A DNA stretch of 64,000 nucleotides from Ariolimax columbianus (lineage: Eukaryota; Mollusca; Gastropoda; Stylommatophora; Arionidae): positions 34,656,386-34,720,385 of the forward strand of contig JAVGWX010000011.1 of assembly GCA_036924085.1 (NCBI GenBank), given 5' to 3'. Below the pieces are notes generated by a model. It did not search any database, had not been told where the DNA came from, and saw only the letters and a program-made list of their open reading frames with translations. The translations under genes were made by a program, and so were the position numbers. This document shows, piece by piece, positions 9,370 to 21,960 of the stretch (its first letter is position 1; each line of letters begins with the position of its first letter).

Positions 9370-10065
9370 ATTGAAGTGATGGTAGTGACGAAGAAACCGG
9401 GCTCTACAAAATGCTGTGAGTGCGTCAAATCAAAGGGGACCGAATTGAGACAAGTTAACACGTTTAAATACCTAGGCACATACAATGTGACATAACATCA
9501 GATGGAAGATGTAATTAGTGAATTGCGAAATAAAATGCAGAATAGCCCAAGAAAAATCGGTCTTCCAGACCATGGAAGGAATATTGTGCAACAAAACCTT
9601 GTCTCTGGAACTGAGAAAGAGAGTCCTTTGATGCTACGTGGAACCGGTACTGACATATGGCAGTGAATCATGGACAATCAGCAAGCAAGCGCTTAGATAT
9701 TAAACAACGAAGATGTGATTTTACAGAAGAATGCTGCAGATCCCACGAACTGCAAAAGAAGACTAATGATGCAGTTCTCGAGTAAGAACAAACACAAAGA
9801 CAACTTATTTCAAAGATCAGATCAAGACAGTCATACTTTTTTGGGCATGTTATCAGAAGAGGCGGCTATGAGCACGTCGTGACAACAGGAAAGATAGCAG
9901 GAAAGAGAGACAGAGAAAAAAAAGACCGAGAGAGAAGATGCTGGACAGCCTGAGAGAATGACTTGGGCGACAATTATCAAGAGAGTTGGTAAACGGCACA
10001 CGTGATAGAAATGAATGTAGGTCCATGATCGCTAACGGCAATCAGCAAGACACCTAATGATGATG
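9370..10065 (+). pseudogene. LINE RT C-terminal remnant
   Basis: Fragments in changing frames read QVNTFKYLGTYN, CNKTLSLELRKRVL, VEPVLTYGSESWTISKQAL, YRRMLQIPRTAK and FFGHVIRRGGYEHVVTTGKI. This is the usual order of the RT thumb and C-terminal region of endonuclease-RT LINEs. Multiple stops and frameshifts. Confidence 0.72.
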
Positions 10066-10119
10066 AAGTCACTATATCAGCTTCGCAGATGAAGTAAGTA
10101 AGTAGGTCGTCTTACTTCA

Positions 10120-10480
10120 GAAGTTTCAGAAGGACTGGCTGTAACATTAGTGGATATGGGGGTCTCGAACCTGGGGGAACTTGTGTGGATCTACTGTCCT
10201 GGCCATGTTAGGGTTTGCGGGAATGAAAAAGTTTCAGGGGCAAACCGCGGTAGGGACATTGGCAATGGAAAGAGATGACATTTTGGATGAAAGTGCTGCA
10301 TTTGATGAGCCAGCGAGGCACAGACTGCATGATTTTAAAATCATATGATGTCCACCAGTGAGGGACGCCTAAAAGGATGGAACAGGAGTGTGTGCAACCA
10401 GCAAGCTACGGAAACCATCAATATCTTCACGTTTCGCCATTTATTGAGGGGGACTGAGCCACCCATTGGTTTGCACGAAG
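10120..10480 (+). pseudogene. RNase H domain terminus of a Nimbus/I-like LINE
   Basis: Contains VWIYCPGHVRVCGNEK, the RNase H WxxGHxGxxGNE signature. Degraded VCNQQATETINIFTFRHLLR follows, related to the better copy at 19668-19988. Several stops. Confidence 0.62.
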
Positions 10481-10714
10481 TAGAATGACGTCCATTCTTA
10501 AAAGAACATGCAGCAGGAAGTCCATTTATGCGACAAGGACAAATCGCGCGATCGTCCATGACCACAATGAGTACATGAGTCTCAGGCTGCATGCAACAAG
10601 GATGATATCTTTCCTATTTGGCCTATCCAAATGGTGCGTGGACAGCCTTGGGACGGGACATTGCATAATAGCTCTTTACGAAAAAACTAATAAATTTAAC
10701 TCGTTGTTTTTTTG

Positions 10715-11400
10715 GGCAGCGCTATGAACATTGACTTCATTAAATCATTCGGAATATATCCACGATCGTAAATATCATTCAACAATTTTGTTATCATATT
10801 TATTCCGAAAATGCTCAAGGTTGTAATTTCTTCTATTATTATGTTATCTGGCCCTGGTGCCTTTCCTCTTTTTACATGCTGTATTAGATCCTGTACCTCT
10901 GTCACCAGTATTGATGGCCCGTCACATTCGATTTGTTCAATTAAGTCTGGTGGTCATTATCTTCGTAAAATGTGCAGATGTACTCCGTCCATCTTCCAAT
11001 GATATCCTCCTGTCCCATTAACACTGTCCCACCCTTTGCTTTCAGGCATCCTGTTGACGTGCGTGTTCCCCGCCCTGTTATTTCATTTACTTTTTTATTC
11101 ATAGAGTTTGTGCATGTTCTGTGTTGAGTTTCCATCTCTATACAATTCCGTTCCAACCAATTCTCATTTTCTCTCTTGCATTTTATTCTTATTTCTTAAT
11201 TAAATTAGTCAAATATTGTCCTTTTTCTGTTTACTCTTCCTTCTCTCCTCCATCAGTTGCAATATTTCACTAGTCATCCATGTTGTCTTTACACGATGAT
11301 TTATCACTGGCAAAATCTCTTTAGATGTCTGTTGTATTGACTTCTTTGTCAATTCCTATGACACCTGACATGACATCTATGTAAGAATAATCTATAATGA
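10715..11400 (-). pseudogene. LINE RT N-terminal remnant
   Basis: Read downwards: an ENWLERNCIEMET linker, AKGGTVLMGQEDIIGRWTEY, TEVQDLIQHVKRGKAPGPDN, then NDIYDRGYIPNDLMKSMFI and ALPKK. This is the start of an RT domain (KxGKAPGPDN and IPLPKK motifs). The catalytic part is absent. Broken by frame changes between 10905 and 10941. Confidence 0.75.
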
Positions 11401-11464
11401 AATGACTACAGGGGCATGTAATGGCATCCGACTAAGACATGACGCATGCGCACAGCAGAATTTT

Positions 11465-12415
11465 TAAATGGCGGCGGCCCATATGGAAGTACGGTTGAAG
11501 CAACTTACTGTGATTCAATTCGTGTCGGCGTAAGATTGTGTGCCCATTGACATGCATCGAAGAATGATTGCGGTATATGGTGGCGCTTGTATGGATGTCA
11601 GTACTGTCATGAGGTGGGTATGGACTGTAAAAGTCGACATATCCGGCAAAGACGAACCTGCATGACAAGCGCAAAGCGGATCACCGTTCATAGAAATGGA
11701 TGCACAGCACCAAGCTTGTGTGGACGAACTGATTCGTGCCAATCGCTGTGTCAAACAGACAAACGCCGGATTGCTTATGATTTTTATTAAGCGAATCATC
11801 ACATTATCCATGCCTTGCTTGTGTATAGGAAAGTGTGTGCGCGAGATGGGTCTCTCACGTGCTGACACCTGATATGAAACAGCGCAGACAGCATGAGTGT
11901 CAAAAACTTTGCAAGGCGATGTTTTATCCGCCTAATTGTGATTGGTGACGAGCTATGGGCACATCATTATGACCCAGAAAACAGCGCCAGTTTATGTAGT
12001 ACAAATATAAGCACTCGCCTATCCAAACAAAATTCAAAGTCCCCGCATCAGTGGGAGAAGGGATGATGACCATCTTTTGGGACTGCGAGAGCGTAGTCCA
12101 CACTGAATTTTTGGAGCACGGCAATACCGTCAGCTCAATCGAATTATGAACATTTTCAGAAACTTCTAGCACCATTGCTGGTTGTTCGTGTTGGCATGCA
12201 TGCAGTTCTTCAGCTCAATAATGCTCGTTCACAAACGAGTCGACAAACAATGGCTGCATTAGAGCGTCACAAGTTTGACGACATTTTACCGCACCCATCG
12301 TACAGCCACCATCTGGGACTTTGTGACTTCTATCTCTTCCCCAAGCTCAAGGATGCAACAACTTGTCCGACGTCGCCGTTTGTGTGTGGACCGGGATTGT
12401 GACTACTTTGACAAT
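11465..12415 (+). pseudogene. Mariner-family transposase pseudogene
   Basis: Opens with ATGGCGGCGGCCCATATGG at 11468. Shifted frames then give HRRMIAVYGGACMDVSTVMR (helix-turn-helix region), ACVDELIRANRCVKQ, VIGDELWAHHYDPE (first catalytic Asp in GDE), AVLQLNNARSQTSRQTMAAL and CDFYLFPKLKD (third Asp). The second catalytic Asp, in HDNARPH of active relatives, is Asn here. Frameshifts and stops show a dead copy. Terminal inverted repeats were not found. Confidence 0.85.
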
Positions 12416-12419
12416 TAAT

Positions 12420-14850
12420 GACACACTAACAGTTCCGGCTGAAGCAAGGGCGTTTTAGGGCTGGGGAGATTGGGCTGGCGACTCAGGGAACAACGGTTGC
12501 CTGAATGCGTGCTAATGTCAATTACAGTCTCGACACTAGGTCGACAAAGAAAACGAGGGGTTTAGGTGAAAGACTTAGTCTGGTACATGGGTAGGGCGGT
12601 GGTGTGTTCGGAGCTGAGGCGGAGGCTCGTAGCTGACCACTCTGGCGTTCCGAATTAACTTAGTTGGGAGGTTGGGGGTTGGGTGGGGGGTGACAGTCAG
12701 ATGATGCCGCCAGGGCGTGCTACGACATTTAGAGTGACAGTTATTCGGTGATAGTCATCCAATAACAATTAGTGGGGGGGGGGGGGTGTAATTCCAAATT
12801 AGACTGATGACTAAGTCAGACAACCAACAACAGACAATGAACAAACACGTTGTTGCTTGAGACTATAAAATACTCTGCAAAGATCAACTGAAAGAGACTG
12901 GCTAGACGAGTGACTGAGAGGCTGTTAGGAGTCTGTGAGTGTGTGAGTTTGCAGGGTGACTGAACCAGCATACACCTCGAGTTTTAGCCAATCGCTCCCT
13001 TCGTGTTAATGTGGGACATCCTTTTTCCAGTTAGAGATCTGAATGTGTGTCGTACGGACACCCAGTGAACGATGCGTGATCTAATTACATATGAATGTAC
13101 ATATTCGTGTGAATACGTGAAGTAATCTAAGTAATTGTGAATGGACAGAAAACCTGATTGCAAATGATTTAATTGTATGTGAATGTACAAATCGTCTAAG
13201 GACGAGATCTGAATGTATGTAGTATGTGCAGGACACTTTGGTAACGATGTGTGTTCTGATTGTATGTGTATGTACAAATCGACTGAGTATGTGACCACAA
13301 GTGAGTACGTGATCCGACTATAAGCGACGTGATCTAATTACATATGAATGCACCGATCGTCTTGGCATACGTAAACCGATTGTATGTGGATGTACAGATA
13401 ACCTGATTGAAAGTGTTCTGATTATATGTGAATGCACAGAACGACTGAGTACGTAATTCTATCGCGAGGACGAGTTTGTGATTGTGTGTTGAGTGTGCAG
13501 ATAAGGGGAGTGTAGCGGCAAGAGCCGGTGTTATGTAGTTTGGGCGAAATATCAAAAGCTAGTGTTTAAAAACCTTCTATGTAGTTCAATATATATATAT
13601 GATTATTTAGTATAGATGTAATTTGTTCCTTTTTGTTGATATCCATATTAAACGATAATGCTATGTTTCCATCCAGGACAGTGTTTACTGCGTTTTCCTG
13701 TGTGAAGTCGTGTCGTGGTGTGGATACATGTTGTAACTCTTTAGATATGTAAACTACTCAGCTAAGCCTCTGCCACATATCTTATTTTGGTCCGAGTGAC
13801 CAGGATATCTTTGAAAGGATAAGTACTACGCAACTTTACGCAGCCACAACACATCGCCTAAAGGACATTCAAAACTTCTAGAAAATGTGAAAAGCTCATG
13901 TGAAAATCTTGCACACTAATGAAATTATCTCTTCAAAGGCAAAAGCTAGGTTCGAACTTGATAACTTCACTCTCCCATAACATCAGTGTATATTCTCAGT
14001 AACGTATATTTCGGTCTTCCCTACGAAACGAGTCTGCCCACAGACTCATATTTTTAGTCGTCTTCAAAGACACCTCTCAAGAGACTCTGCTTAGTCCCCA
14101 TTTTCCATCTCTCTTTGTTAGACGTCTCTTGGTCTTTAGACTCTTCGCTTCAACTGCGGGCTCCATCCAACCCAACGCTGTTGTATTTGTATTCATTTTT
14201 ACACCACCGGAAACAACTTTGCGAAGTTAAGGGATCACTGCTCTATACATTACTGTCAAGATTGGCGCCATAATAGTTACACTACTAATGAAGATGTTAG
14301 AGATTTCAGTATATTAAGCCACATCGTGTGAGGCTTGGTGGCCCGTGTTTTTCCTCGCTGCCTTTTAGTTTCTCAGTCCTATGCCAGATGCCAATTTTCA
14401 GCCCGGTCAACTAGAGTTTACCGATTAGTTAATTGCTTATTACTGAGTAGTGCGTCGGGTAAGAGTCATCTTGTAATTATTATTATTATTCTGTGTATTG
14501 TAAGTCTCAATCTCAAAGCCCTCAGCACGTGAACAAGGACGACAACACGACAAGGACTATTTTAGCTTGTGTTTTCGTTATTTTTATTTCATATTTTCAA
14601 ATTTCTATCTCAGATGTGCCTTTAATATCTGAACTTTGACATGTCTACTTTATTTTTTAAATGTGCATTTATTTATTTGTTTTTGGTAGTGAAGGTTAAC
14701 ATCAAGGTCAGGTGATACATACTCTTTATCAAGCTACAGGGGAAATCTCTACAAAATGTCCAACACTACACGTACCTGGGAAGCAAAACAAGATGGAGAT
14801 GCTAATTTCCACTAGAATTGCTTTGGCCTCGTGCGCCTTTAATCAATTCA
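12420..14850. other. Gene-poor interval with degenerate short repeats
   Basis: A (G)n run at 12774-12786, a TATAAAA box-like site near 12856, and diverged copies of a TGTATGTGAATGTACAAATCG-type motif across 13000-13450. No coding signature recognised. The TATA site followed by GTGTGAGTTT is loosely echoed at 56640-56830, which may hint at an LTR or other repeat, but I cannot show it. Confidence 0.45.
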
Positions 14851-15345
14851 CCAACAACTGGAAATCAACGACACTGAGCAAACAAACTAAGCTCAGGCCA
14901 TTCAACTTAATGCTAATATCAGTCCTGGCATATCTTGATGTGAAAGCTATTAGACAACAAAAGCGCGGGAAAACAAACTAAATATCTTTGAAAATAAATG
15001 TTTCCGAAAATTATCGAATCTACCCTGGAACCAATGACTCGATAAGAACAGAGACAAAGCAAATATACATGTCGACCATCATCCGGAAAAAAAAACGATG
15101 GACATACATCGGACATGGCCTTAGAATGAACGACAACCGTATGCCATTGCAAGCACTCGAATGGACACCAAGGGGCGATCGGAAAAGAGGGAGACCCAAG
15201 GAAACACTCGGAAGAACAATCATCCGAGAGGGCTCAACTTTGGGCCTCACCACCAGACAAGATCTAAATACAATGGCGTCCCACCGTTCCAACTGGAGAT
15301 CATTTGTTTCTGCATCATACGCCGTATTTGGCGTGCAAAGATCAT
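14850..15345 (+). pseudogene. LINE RT C-terminal remnant
   Basis: The frame from 14988 reads STIIRKKKRWTYIGHGLRMN then EWTPRGDRKRGRPKETLGRT and HRSNWRSFVSAS, the terminal part of an RTE/Jockey-like RT. It belongs to the same family as 1150-1615. Upstream pieces at 14850-14980 are frame-shifted. Confidence 0.78.
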
Positions 15346-15974
15346 AGAAAGACAGGTGATACAAACTGTGTCATGACCCCATTTGGCGTTCCCGCAGTAC
15401 TACTGGTAACAACCCGTGTTACAGCAGCTGTCGAGCGAGAGGTTGACCGACACTGCTACCCTCATAGCGATGGGCCTACTGAAAGGCCTAGCATTTCATT
15501 ATACAGTCAGGAACACCCAGACCTTCACAAGAATGCCTTGAGATGGATGAATAGCAACCGGGACCTGTTACCTTAGAAATACCGTCAGGAGTTAAGAACG
15601 CTTCTGCCCAAAACAACAAGTGTTTATTTCTTTTTGTTGTTTTTTATGTGTTTGTTGTTTTCTATATAGAAATGCCCAGCATATGTGAAATAAAGAGATT
15701 GTCATTATACAAACTAACAATTACAAAAGTCCAACAATTGCTTCCGTAAGGGAACAGCGGCGATAACCAAAATGTGCTTCACATTGGAGCGAACAGGTGA
15801 ACGAATGCAAATGTTAGAAAATATAATTCATTTAAAACTGAGATTAGCAAAGTTGGCAAAGGTTTCATTACGCTGGAGCTAAATGTGAGTGTTTTAATTT
15901 CTTTTAAACTGTGTCCTTCTACCTTTTCATGAATTAAATTTGTATGTTTCTTTGAGCATTCTTTCTATTTTGGA

Positions 15975-16380
15975 ATAGCTTCGATTAACCTCGGTATATG
16001 ATCAAGATGCTGCGTAGCGCATGAGCTGCAGCGGTCAGCAATCCATAGCTGATTGCTACCGTCAGAACTAGCGAACCAAAACTGCCAAGACCCTTCTAAG
16101 CCTCCACGTGAGGATCCTGGATAACAGACTGCAACAGAGGACACTAGCTAAGGAGAAGGGATCGAAGAGGGAAAGCTAACCCGGTACTGCTGAAGTTGGA
16201 TGCAAATATTGCAGGCAAGCTGTAAAACTCCAACACAACGTTTGCCGTTCTCTGGAAGCCATTCTGCTTCACGCAGTCCTGTTCGTTGCTTTATAGCGGG
16301 TGATTGAGAACGGACGAAGAAGAAGAAGAAGATGATGAAGAAGATGATGATGAAGAAGAAGAAGAAGAAGAGGAAGAAAA
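15975..16380 (+). mobile_element. Family D retroposon copy 1, GAA-tailed
   Basis: About 400 bp, non-coding, from ATCAAGATGCTGCGTAGCGC to GAGAACGGACGAAGAAGAAG, with the tail expanding into a GAA/GAT microsatellite. Homologous to 24335-24722 (+), 42435-42795 (-) and a fragment at 54600-54770 (-). No tRNA promoter boxes were seen. It could be a SINE-like element or a detached LINE 3' UTR. Confidence 0.78.
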
Positions 16381-16839
16381 AGTAAAGTATAATAGATGAT
16401 CCTTATATTATTTTCTAACCATTATCATCTTTCGAAGTTTAACTGGTGGAACCAGTATCTTCAGAACTTTCAACGCCGTGTTCAAGGTGTGGGGCCGCAG
16501 CTTAGCGCACGACGAACGGGGTTCCGGAAAAGTACAATATACCTATATTAATGTATTTTTAAATATTGATTTGTTTGTATTTTCCTCCATTTGATTGTTG
16601 ATCGAACCACGTGATGTTATCATATGTTGGTCAAAGGGGCACTACAACACGAGGCCTTACGTAGAATGATAATAAAATGGTGTCACTGGGAAAATGAGAC
16701 AGTTCTGAATTTGAAAGAGGTGCAGATGAGATTAGGACGAGCGAGGAGTGATAGGCGCCTTGAGTGGGAGTAGGGGCGGGGGGGGGGGAGAGGATTAGGG
16801 GAGGTTGAAAAATGTGGTATGACTTCATTTGCATTCAAT

Positions 16840-17260
16840 TCAACGCTTAGATGATAAGTACTAGTCGTGCCAGCAATAAATAGTTGAGTCCCAGGCTGAA
16901 TGCATTTAATATCATCTCTTTCCGATTTGACCTAGCCAGGTTGTGTGAGGAGGGATGAGGGGTTGGATCATGATTGGGAGGGTAGTTTCTTGTCTTTGAT
17001 GGTCTTAGTCTGCGTTTGGAACTGATGGCGAGGACGCCCTCTGTAAGGCGAATTATATGTCCAAATAGGGTCAAATGGCGACGGTTTAGCATGATGAATG
17101 TCCTTTAGAGGACTGCCCGTTAGTTGTGAACCAAGACATACTAGCGAATTGTAAGAATGCGCTTCTGGCCATGTATGTGGAATGTTCAATGCACTTTTTA
17201 TAACTTTGCAGAGTAGTCCAGGTTTCGCAACCTTACACACGTTATCTAAGTCCGTAAAGA
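16840..17260 (-). pseudogene. LINE RT C-terminal remnant
   Basis: Minus-strand frame LNRRHLTLFGHIIRLTEGVL matches the RRxxLFGHVxRL segment seen at 44340 (DRRQVSLFGHVVRLDQ). A degraded upstream part lies to 17260. Dead. Confidence 0.55.
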
Positions 17261-17589
17261 TTGCGACCTAGGCGGACCCTTGCTCCTGTGTTGCTATGCA
17301 TCTGTTCAATTAGCATTTACAGTGTGCTTGGAACTCTCACCTTTTTTAATGCGTTCTAAAAATGCAGATCTGTTCACTGAGTCAAAGGCAATAACAGTAA
17401 AGATATTCTCATAATAGACATTGCCATATGCGCTGGCGTGTTAGCAACTTTGGGAGTTCTGGACAACCTAACTTTTTCAATTCCCTCCAGGATATAATAA
17501 GACATTTTGCACATCCGATAACAGAGAAAATTTGTCAACAGTTGAAAAACGCAGCTCAAGTAGCTTTCAACACAGCTATGTTACAGCTC

Positions 17590-18060
17590 AATCAGTCAAT
17601 CAATGCCCATTGCTCCTTTCGGGACATATGCCACTGTCAACCCGATTCTAGCAAGTTCGGTCTTCTGCTGTCCTTTCTGCCTCTCTTCATTTGCGGTCGA
17701 AGGACATAAGTTCATTTTCACAGCCTCTTCTCCTAATGTTCTTGGTCTACATCTCTCCACCCGTGGATTCCATGTAAGGTCCCATTTAATGATGATTTCC
17801 GTAGCATGTGTCATATCCAACACCATTCCCTACTTTTTATGTTCAACTGGATGTTGTTGACTCCTTAGATCATCGTACCTCACCATGTCTTGCCACATAC
17901 CCATTATCCTCCCTAAACATTTATTGACCAACGATTTGAGTTTTCTTTGTATTGCCTTTATCGTCATCCAAGTTTCTGCTTCGTACACGAGTAATGACTT
18001 GACATTAGAATTAAACAATATTAGTCTTTATTTCCAAGAATTTCCGTTGATTATTTTTAA
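17590..18060 (-). pseudogene. LINE RT C-terminal remnant
   Basis: Reads VKSLLVYEAETWMTIKAIQ, KCLGRIMGMWQDMVRYDDL, then ATEIIIKWDLTWNPR and AYVPKGAMGID. Same LINE family as 35340-36000 and 50620-50965. One stop and one frame change split it. Confidence 0.75.
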
Positions 18061-18179
18061 ATAGGAATGGTGTCCTTTCCTTTTCAATTCTAAGCCCTTA
18101 CGTCTGCCTTTCTGACCCCTTAAATATCATCATTGCTGCTCTAGTTCCTCCTAAAAGTATGACTGGATGTTTGCATTTG

Positions 18180-18660
18180 GTGTTGATTTTAAACAGTTTG
18201 CTTTTCTTAACCGTCATCTGGTTTGATCAGTCTTGAGACTAAAGGTTGTCTCTCCATTTGACCTTATCCTCTGCACTTCTCTTAATTTCAGTATAAGTTC
18301 GTACTTTAATGTCCCTGCATGCCTGAGATGTAATAGTGCCATCTATTATATCTTTTGAAGAAAACTTTCATGTCTTATACTGTGACCCAGCCAACTCTAC
18401 CGACGTTTTTGTATCATATGCAACATTTGTCTGTATGCGCCAACATCTGTGAGTACATTGTCATTGTATCTTCTTTCAGTCCAACTCACTCTTTCCATTC
18501 TATGGCAGCACCACATGTCAAAACGCTTATAAGTTTTTTTTCATTCTTCTTTGCTAGAGCCCATGTTTCCCCCTCATACAGTGTAATTGTTGACCATATA
18601 CGAGTGACGATTTTTCTTTTCCTCAGTTGTATCCTGATATTCTTTGAAGTTAACCATTTC
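18180..18660 (-). pseudogene. LINE RT remnant bordering a 32-bp array
   Basis: The frame below the array reads SKNIRIQLRKRKIVTRIWST then TLYEGETWALAKKN, the RT thumb junction. It decays before 18180. The 32-bp array grows out of this coding segment. Confidence 0.65.
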
Positions 18661-19211
18661 TGTTTCTGATATTCTTTGAAGTTAACCATTTCTGTTTCTG
18701 ATATTCTTTGAAGTTAACCATTTCTGTTTCTGATATTCTTTGAAGTTAACCATTTCTGTTTCTGATATTCTTTGAAGTTAACCATTTCTGTTTCTGATAT
18801 TCTTTGAAGTTAACCATTTCTGTTTCTGATATTCTTTGAAGTTAACCATTTCTGTTTCTGATATTCTTTGAAGTTAACCATTTCTGCTTCTGATATTCTT
18901 TGAAGTTAACCATTTCTGTTTCTGATATTCTTTGAAGTTAACCATTTCTGTTTCTGATATTCTTTGAAGTTAACCATTTCTGTTTCTGATATTCTTTGAA
19001 GTTAACCATTTCTGTTTCTGATATTCTTTGAAGTTAACCATTTCTGTTTCTGATATTCTTTGAAGTTAACCATTTCTGTTTCTGATATTCTTTGAAGTTA
19101 ACCATTTCTGTTTCTGATATTCTTTGAAGTTAACCATTTCTGTTTCTGATATTCTTTGAAGTTAACCATTTCTGTTTCTGATATTCTTTGAAGTTAACCA
19201 TTTCTGTTTTT
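18636..19211. repeat. 32-bp minisatellite, 18 units
   Basis: Near-perfect copies of GATATTCTTTGAAGTTAACC then ATTTCTGTTTCT, starting at 18636 and every 32 bp to 19180. One visible substitution (C in a TGCTTC at about 18887). High homogeneity points to recent expansion. The first units overlap a minus-strand RT remnant (VNFKEYQKQKW per unit). Confidence 0.97.
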
Positions 19212-19667
19212 CTCTGAAGCCCTTGTTAGCCATTGCAATCCTTGTCTTAAATTCTGTCTCATTTTTCGTCATTTCAATGTTTAATTCTAGTTTGGCTTAA
19301 TGCTCTCTCACGTTAATTAGTTTTCTCTTTGGCTGTGTGTATCTTACAGTTCATTGAACACAGATGATCATTGATTTATTGATTTTTCGCAATAAACCAG
19401 TTATTTGAAGCCCAATTCCGGCACTGCATACCCTATTGGCAGAACCGGTTCTACAATTAGGTCAACTATACAGCTGCCTATAGCGTAGCCCCCACGGAGA
19501 CCCAGAGTGAGGGCGTAAACCTTGGAGAGGCTCGGAGGGAGGGCGTAGACCTCAGAAATACTCAGAGTGGTAATGTGTAAAGGATGTGAGGAACTAGAAT
19601 ATGTAGTAGAAATATGACGGAACAAAACCATTTCATTGTTTTCAACACTACCAAACAGTTTCTGTTT

Positions 19668-20730
19668 CTAAGAATCGACGTCACTGCACTCCGGGAATAC
19701 CCATAGATGCTCAGTCTCTCTCATCAAATGGCGTAAGGTATGGATGCTGATGGTCCATGTAGCTCGCTGGTTGTACACTCTCCTGCGCCATCCTCTCATG
19801 CGCCCCACTCCGCTCGAACCTCGTTTAATGTCGAAACTTTGCAGTCTGTGGATTGCTGCTTCATCTATTGCGGTGTCCTCATCCAGCAGGCGGTCATTGA
19901 TTGATTTCAAAATGTCACTTCTATCTATCACCAATGTGCCCATAATGTTTGCTCTGAGCGCCACATAGAGGTGTTGGCTTGGCGCCACATAGACGAGAGG
20001 TGTGGGCTTAGCGTCACATGGACGAAAGGTGAGGGCTTGGCCACTATATTACGTCTGGCTTACACAACGCCCTGGACAGTCTACTGTGCCGGAACTGGCT
20101 AATGTCTCCGTGACTTTTTGTGTATGATTTTAAAACTTTATAATGTGTGCATTGTTGGCTCATCAATTGTAGTGTCTTCATCCAAGAGACGATCAGTGAT
20201 CAATTTGAAAATTGAAAATTTGAACTGTCCAAAAAAATCTCAACATCCTGGTATTCAATCAGGCACGTGTGTCTGATGCCAGGTAGCAAAATGTTGACTA
20301 AACTCATTTTACTCTTTTGGCTTGGTGTAACATGTTGGGCCCAGGTCCTCTGTTATGTCATCTCTCCACCTCAGCCTCGGTACCCGCGAGAGCGGCTAAA
20401 GTTGTATGGCCACCACTACGTCACTCTACGTGTCCATCTGTTATCCGGCAAGCGCACCATATGGCCGGCCCATTTGTATTTCCGTTTGAGCGCGACATCT
20501 ATGATGTCAGAGAAGGAAGTTCGACGTCTGATTCCTGCGCTGTTATAGTCAAACAAATATCATCTCTATCCATTGCTAATGTACCCACTGCGGATACCCG
20601 TGAGGTCAGGATGGCATATCTTTCAGTTCCGCAAACCCCAGCATGGCCTGGGGCAGTAGATCCACATGAGATCCAGAAATGTGAAGGCCTCTATGTTCGC
20701 TATCCATTCATGCCACAGTCAGCCCTTCTG
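19668..20730 (-). pseudogene. Two partial copies of a Nimbus/I-like LINE C-terminus
   Basis: Upper piece (20730-20540): WIYCPGHAGVCGTERY and GTLAMDRDDI, the end of the RNase H domain. A middle piece (20280-20140) echoes DRLLDEDTTIDEPTMHTL. The lower piece (19988-19668) is open: DRLLDEDTAIDEAAIHRLQS, then RRRVYNQRATWTISIHTLRH and EHLWVFPECSDVDS with a stop. The lower copy is the best-preserved terminus of this family in the window. The DEDT-IDE motif appears twice, so at least two copies abut. Confidence 0.7.
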
Positions 20731-21245
20731 TATCTTCCGAAGCATGGTTTGGGAGTCAGGGGCGTTTACGGTCACCCCAGAGCTGAAGTCACTGCCTCGA
20801 TCTACATCATTATAATCTGTCTAGGTGACCATGTCGTCGGTCTTATGTCTGCTGCATTGTGGGTTACATATTTATGGGATTCGTATTACCTTGATCTACA
20901 TTTTCAGACTGTAGGTTGGTGTTATGTATGCACCGCAACAATCAGTGGCGACTGCCTCCCATTCTAGCAGAGAAACCTCAGCTGACTTTCTTACCGCTCA
21001 GCATAGATCCATCAGTATACATCATTACATTCATACATTATCTTTTTCCATCTTGTCAGACGATGTTAATTGTGCTTTGAAAAGGTGTGCAACTATAGTT
21101 CGTGACGGTAACGAATGTTATTCGTAAGACCAATCCGGGCAGAGAAGCATCTTCCACAGTATGTGCAAGAGAAATCAGAACCGTTTGCGGCATCGCATGG
21201 TGTGGCGTGTCTTCTCAAACTATTTAGCCTATCAGCAATCAGTAT

Positions 21246-21960
21246 CTAATTTGTCTGCATTCCATGCTTAATCATGCCCCTCCATGTAGCACGATCCAAG
21301 GCGTCCTGTTCCCACGATTTCAAATCGATGCATGCGTCATTCATATCCCCCTTGCATACATCTTTGTACCGAAGTAATGGCCGACCCCGAGACCTTTTCC
21401 CCAACTGTAATTCCCCATAGAGAAGATATTTGGGTATTCTGCCATCATCCATCCTCCGAATGTGTCCCAGCCAGCGGAGCCTTCGACGACTAAGCATGGA
21501 AAAGATTGTGACAGTGGATGTTCTCTCCAACACCTCAGCGTTGGTGATCTTGTCTTGCCACCCAACGCCCAGGATTCTGCGCAGGCATCTCATGTAATAG
21601 CTGTTTAGCTGCCTATCCTGGTGCATGTAAGTAGACCATGTCTCACTGCCGTAAAGAAGAGTGATGAGGACACAGGCCTGGTAAACAAGAGTTTTTGTTT
21701 TAACAGTGAGCTTCTTGTTCTCTCAGACCTTTTTTGTTAATCTGCTCATTGTTGTTGCTGCCTTTTCTATCCTGATTTTGATCTTTTGGTCCAGGCATAG
21801 TTTGTTATTGACAGAGGATCCTAAGTATGTAAAGTGATCTACTACATCGAGAGCTTCATCATCAATTGAGATTACTTGTGGTTTGTTTGCACCCTGGACC
21901 ATAACTTGTGTCACAGCATTAACATCCTGGCATTTTCACTTACTAGCTGTTTAACCTAAT
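21246..21960 (-). pseudogene. RTE-like LINE RT C-terminus, well preserved
   Basis: Two nearly contiguous frames. The upper reads DHFTYLGSSVNNKLCLDQKI and RIEKAATTMSRLTKKV. The lower, of 126 codons, reads RQLNSYYMRCLRRILGVGWQ, DKITNAEVLERTSTVTIFSM, RRRLRWLGHIRRMDDGRIPK and DRATWRGMIKHGM. The catalytic FADD part is absent. A related but more damaged copy lies at 30040-31150. Confidence 0.85.

Noticed and set aside
12640..13560. Possible LTR with TATA box, echoed at 56640-57180
   Set aside because: Only short shared phrases; no matching paired ends, primer binding site or gag-pol remnant found.
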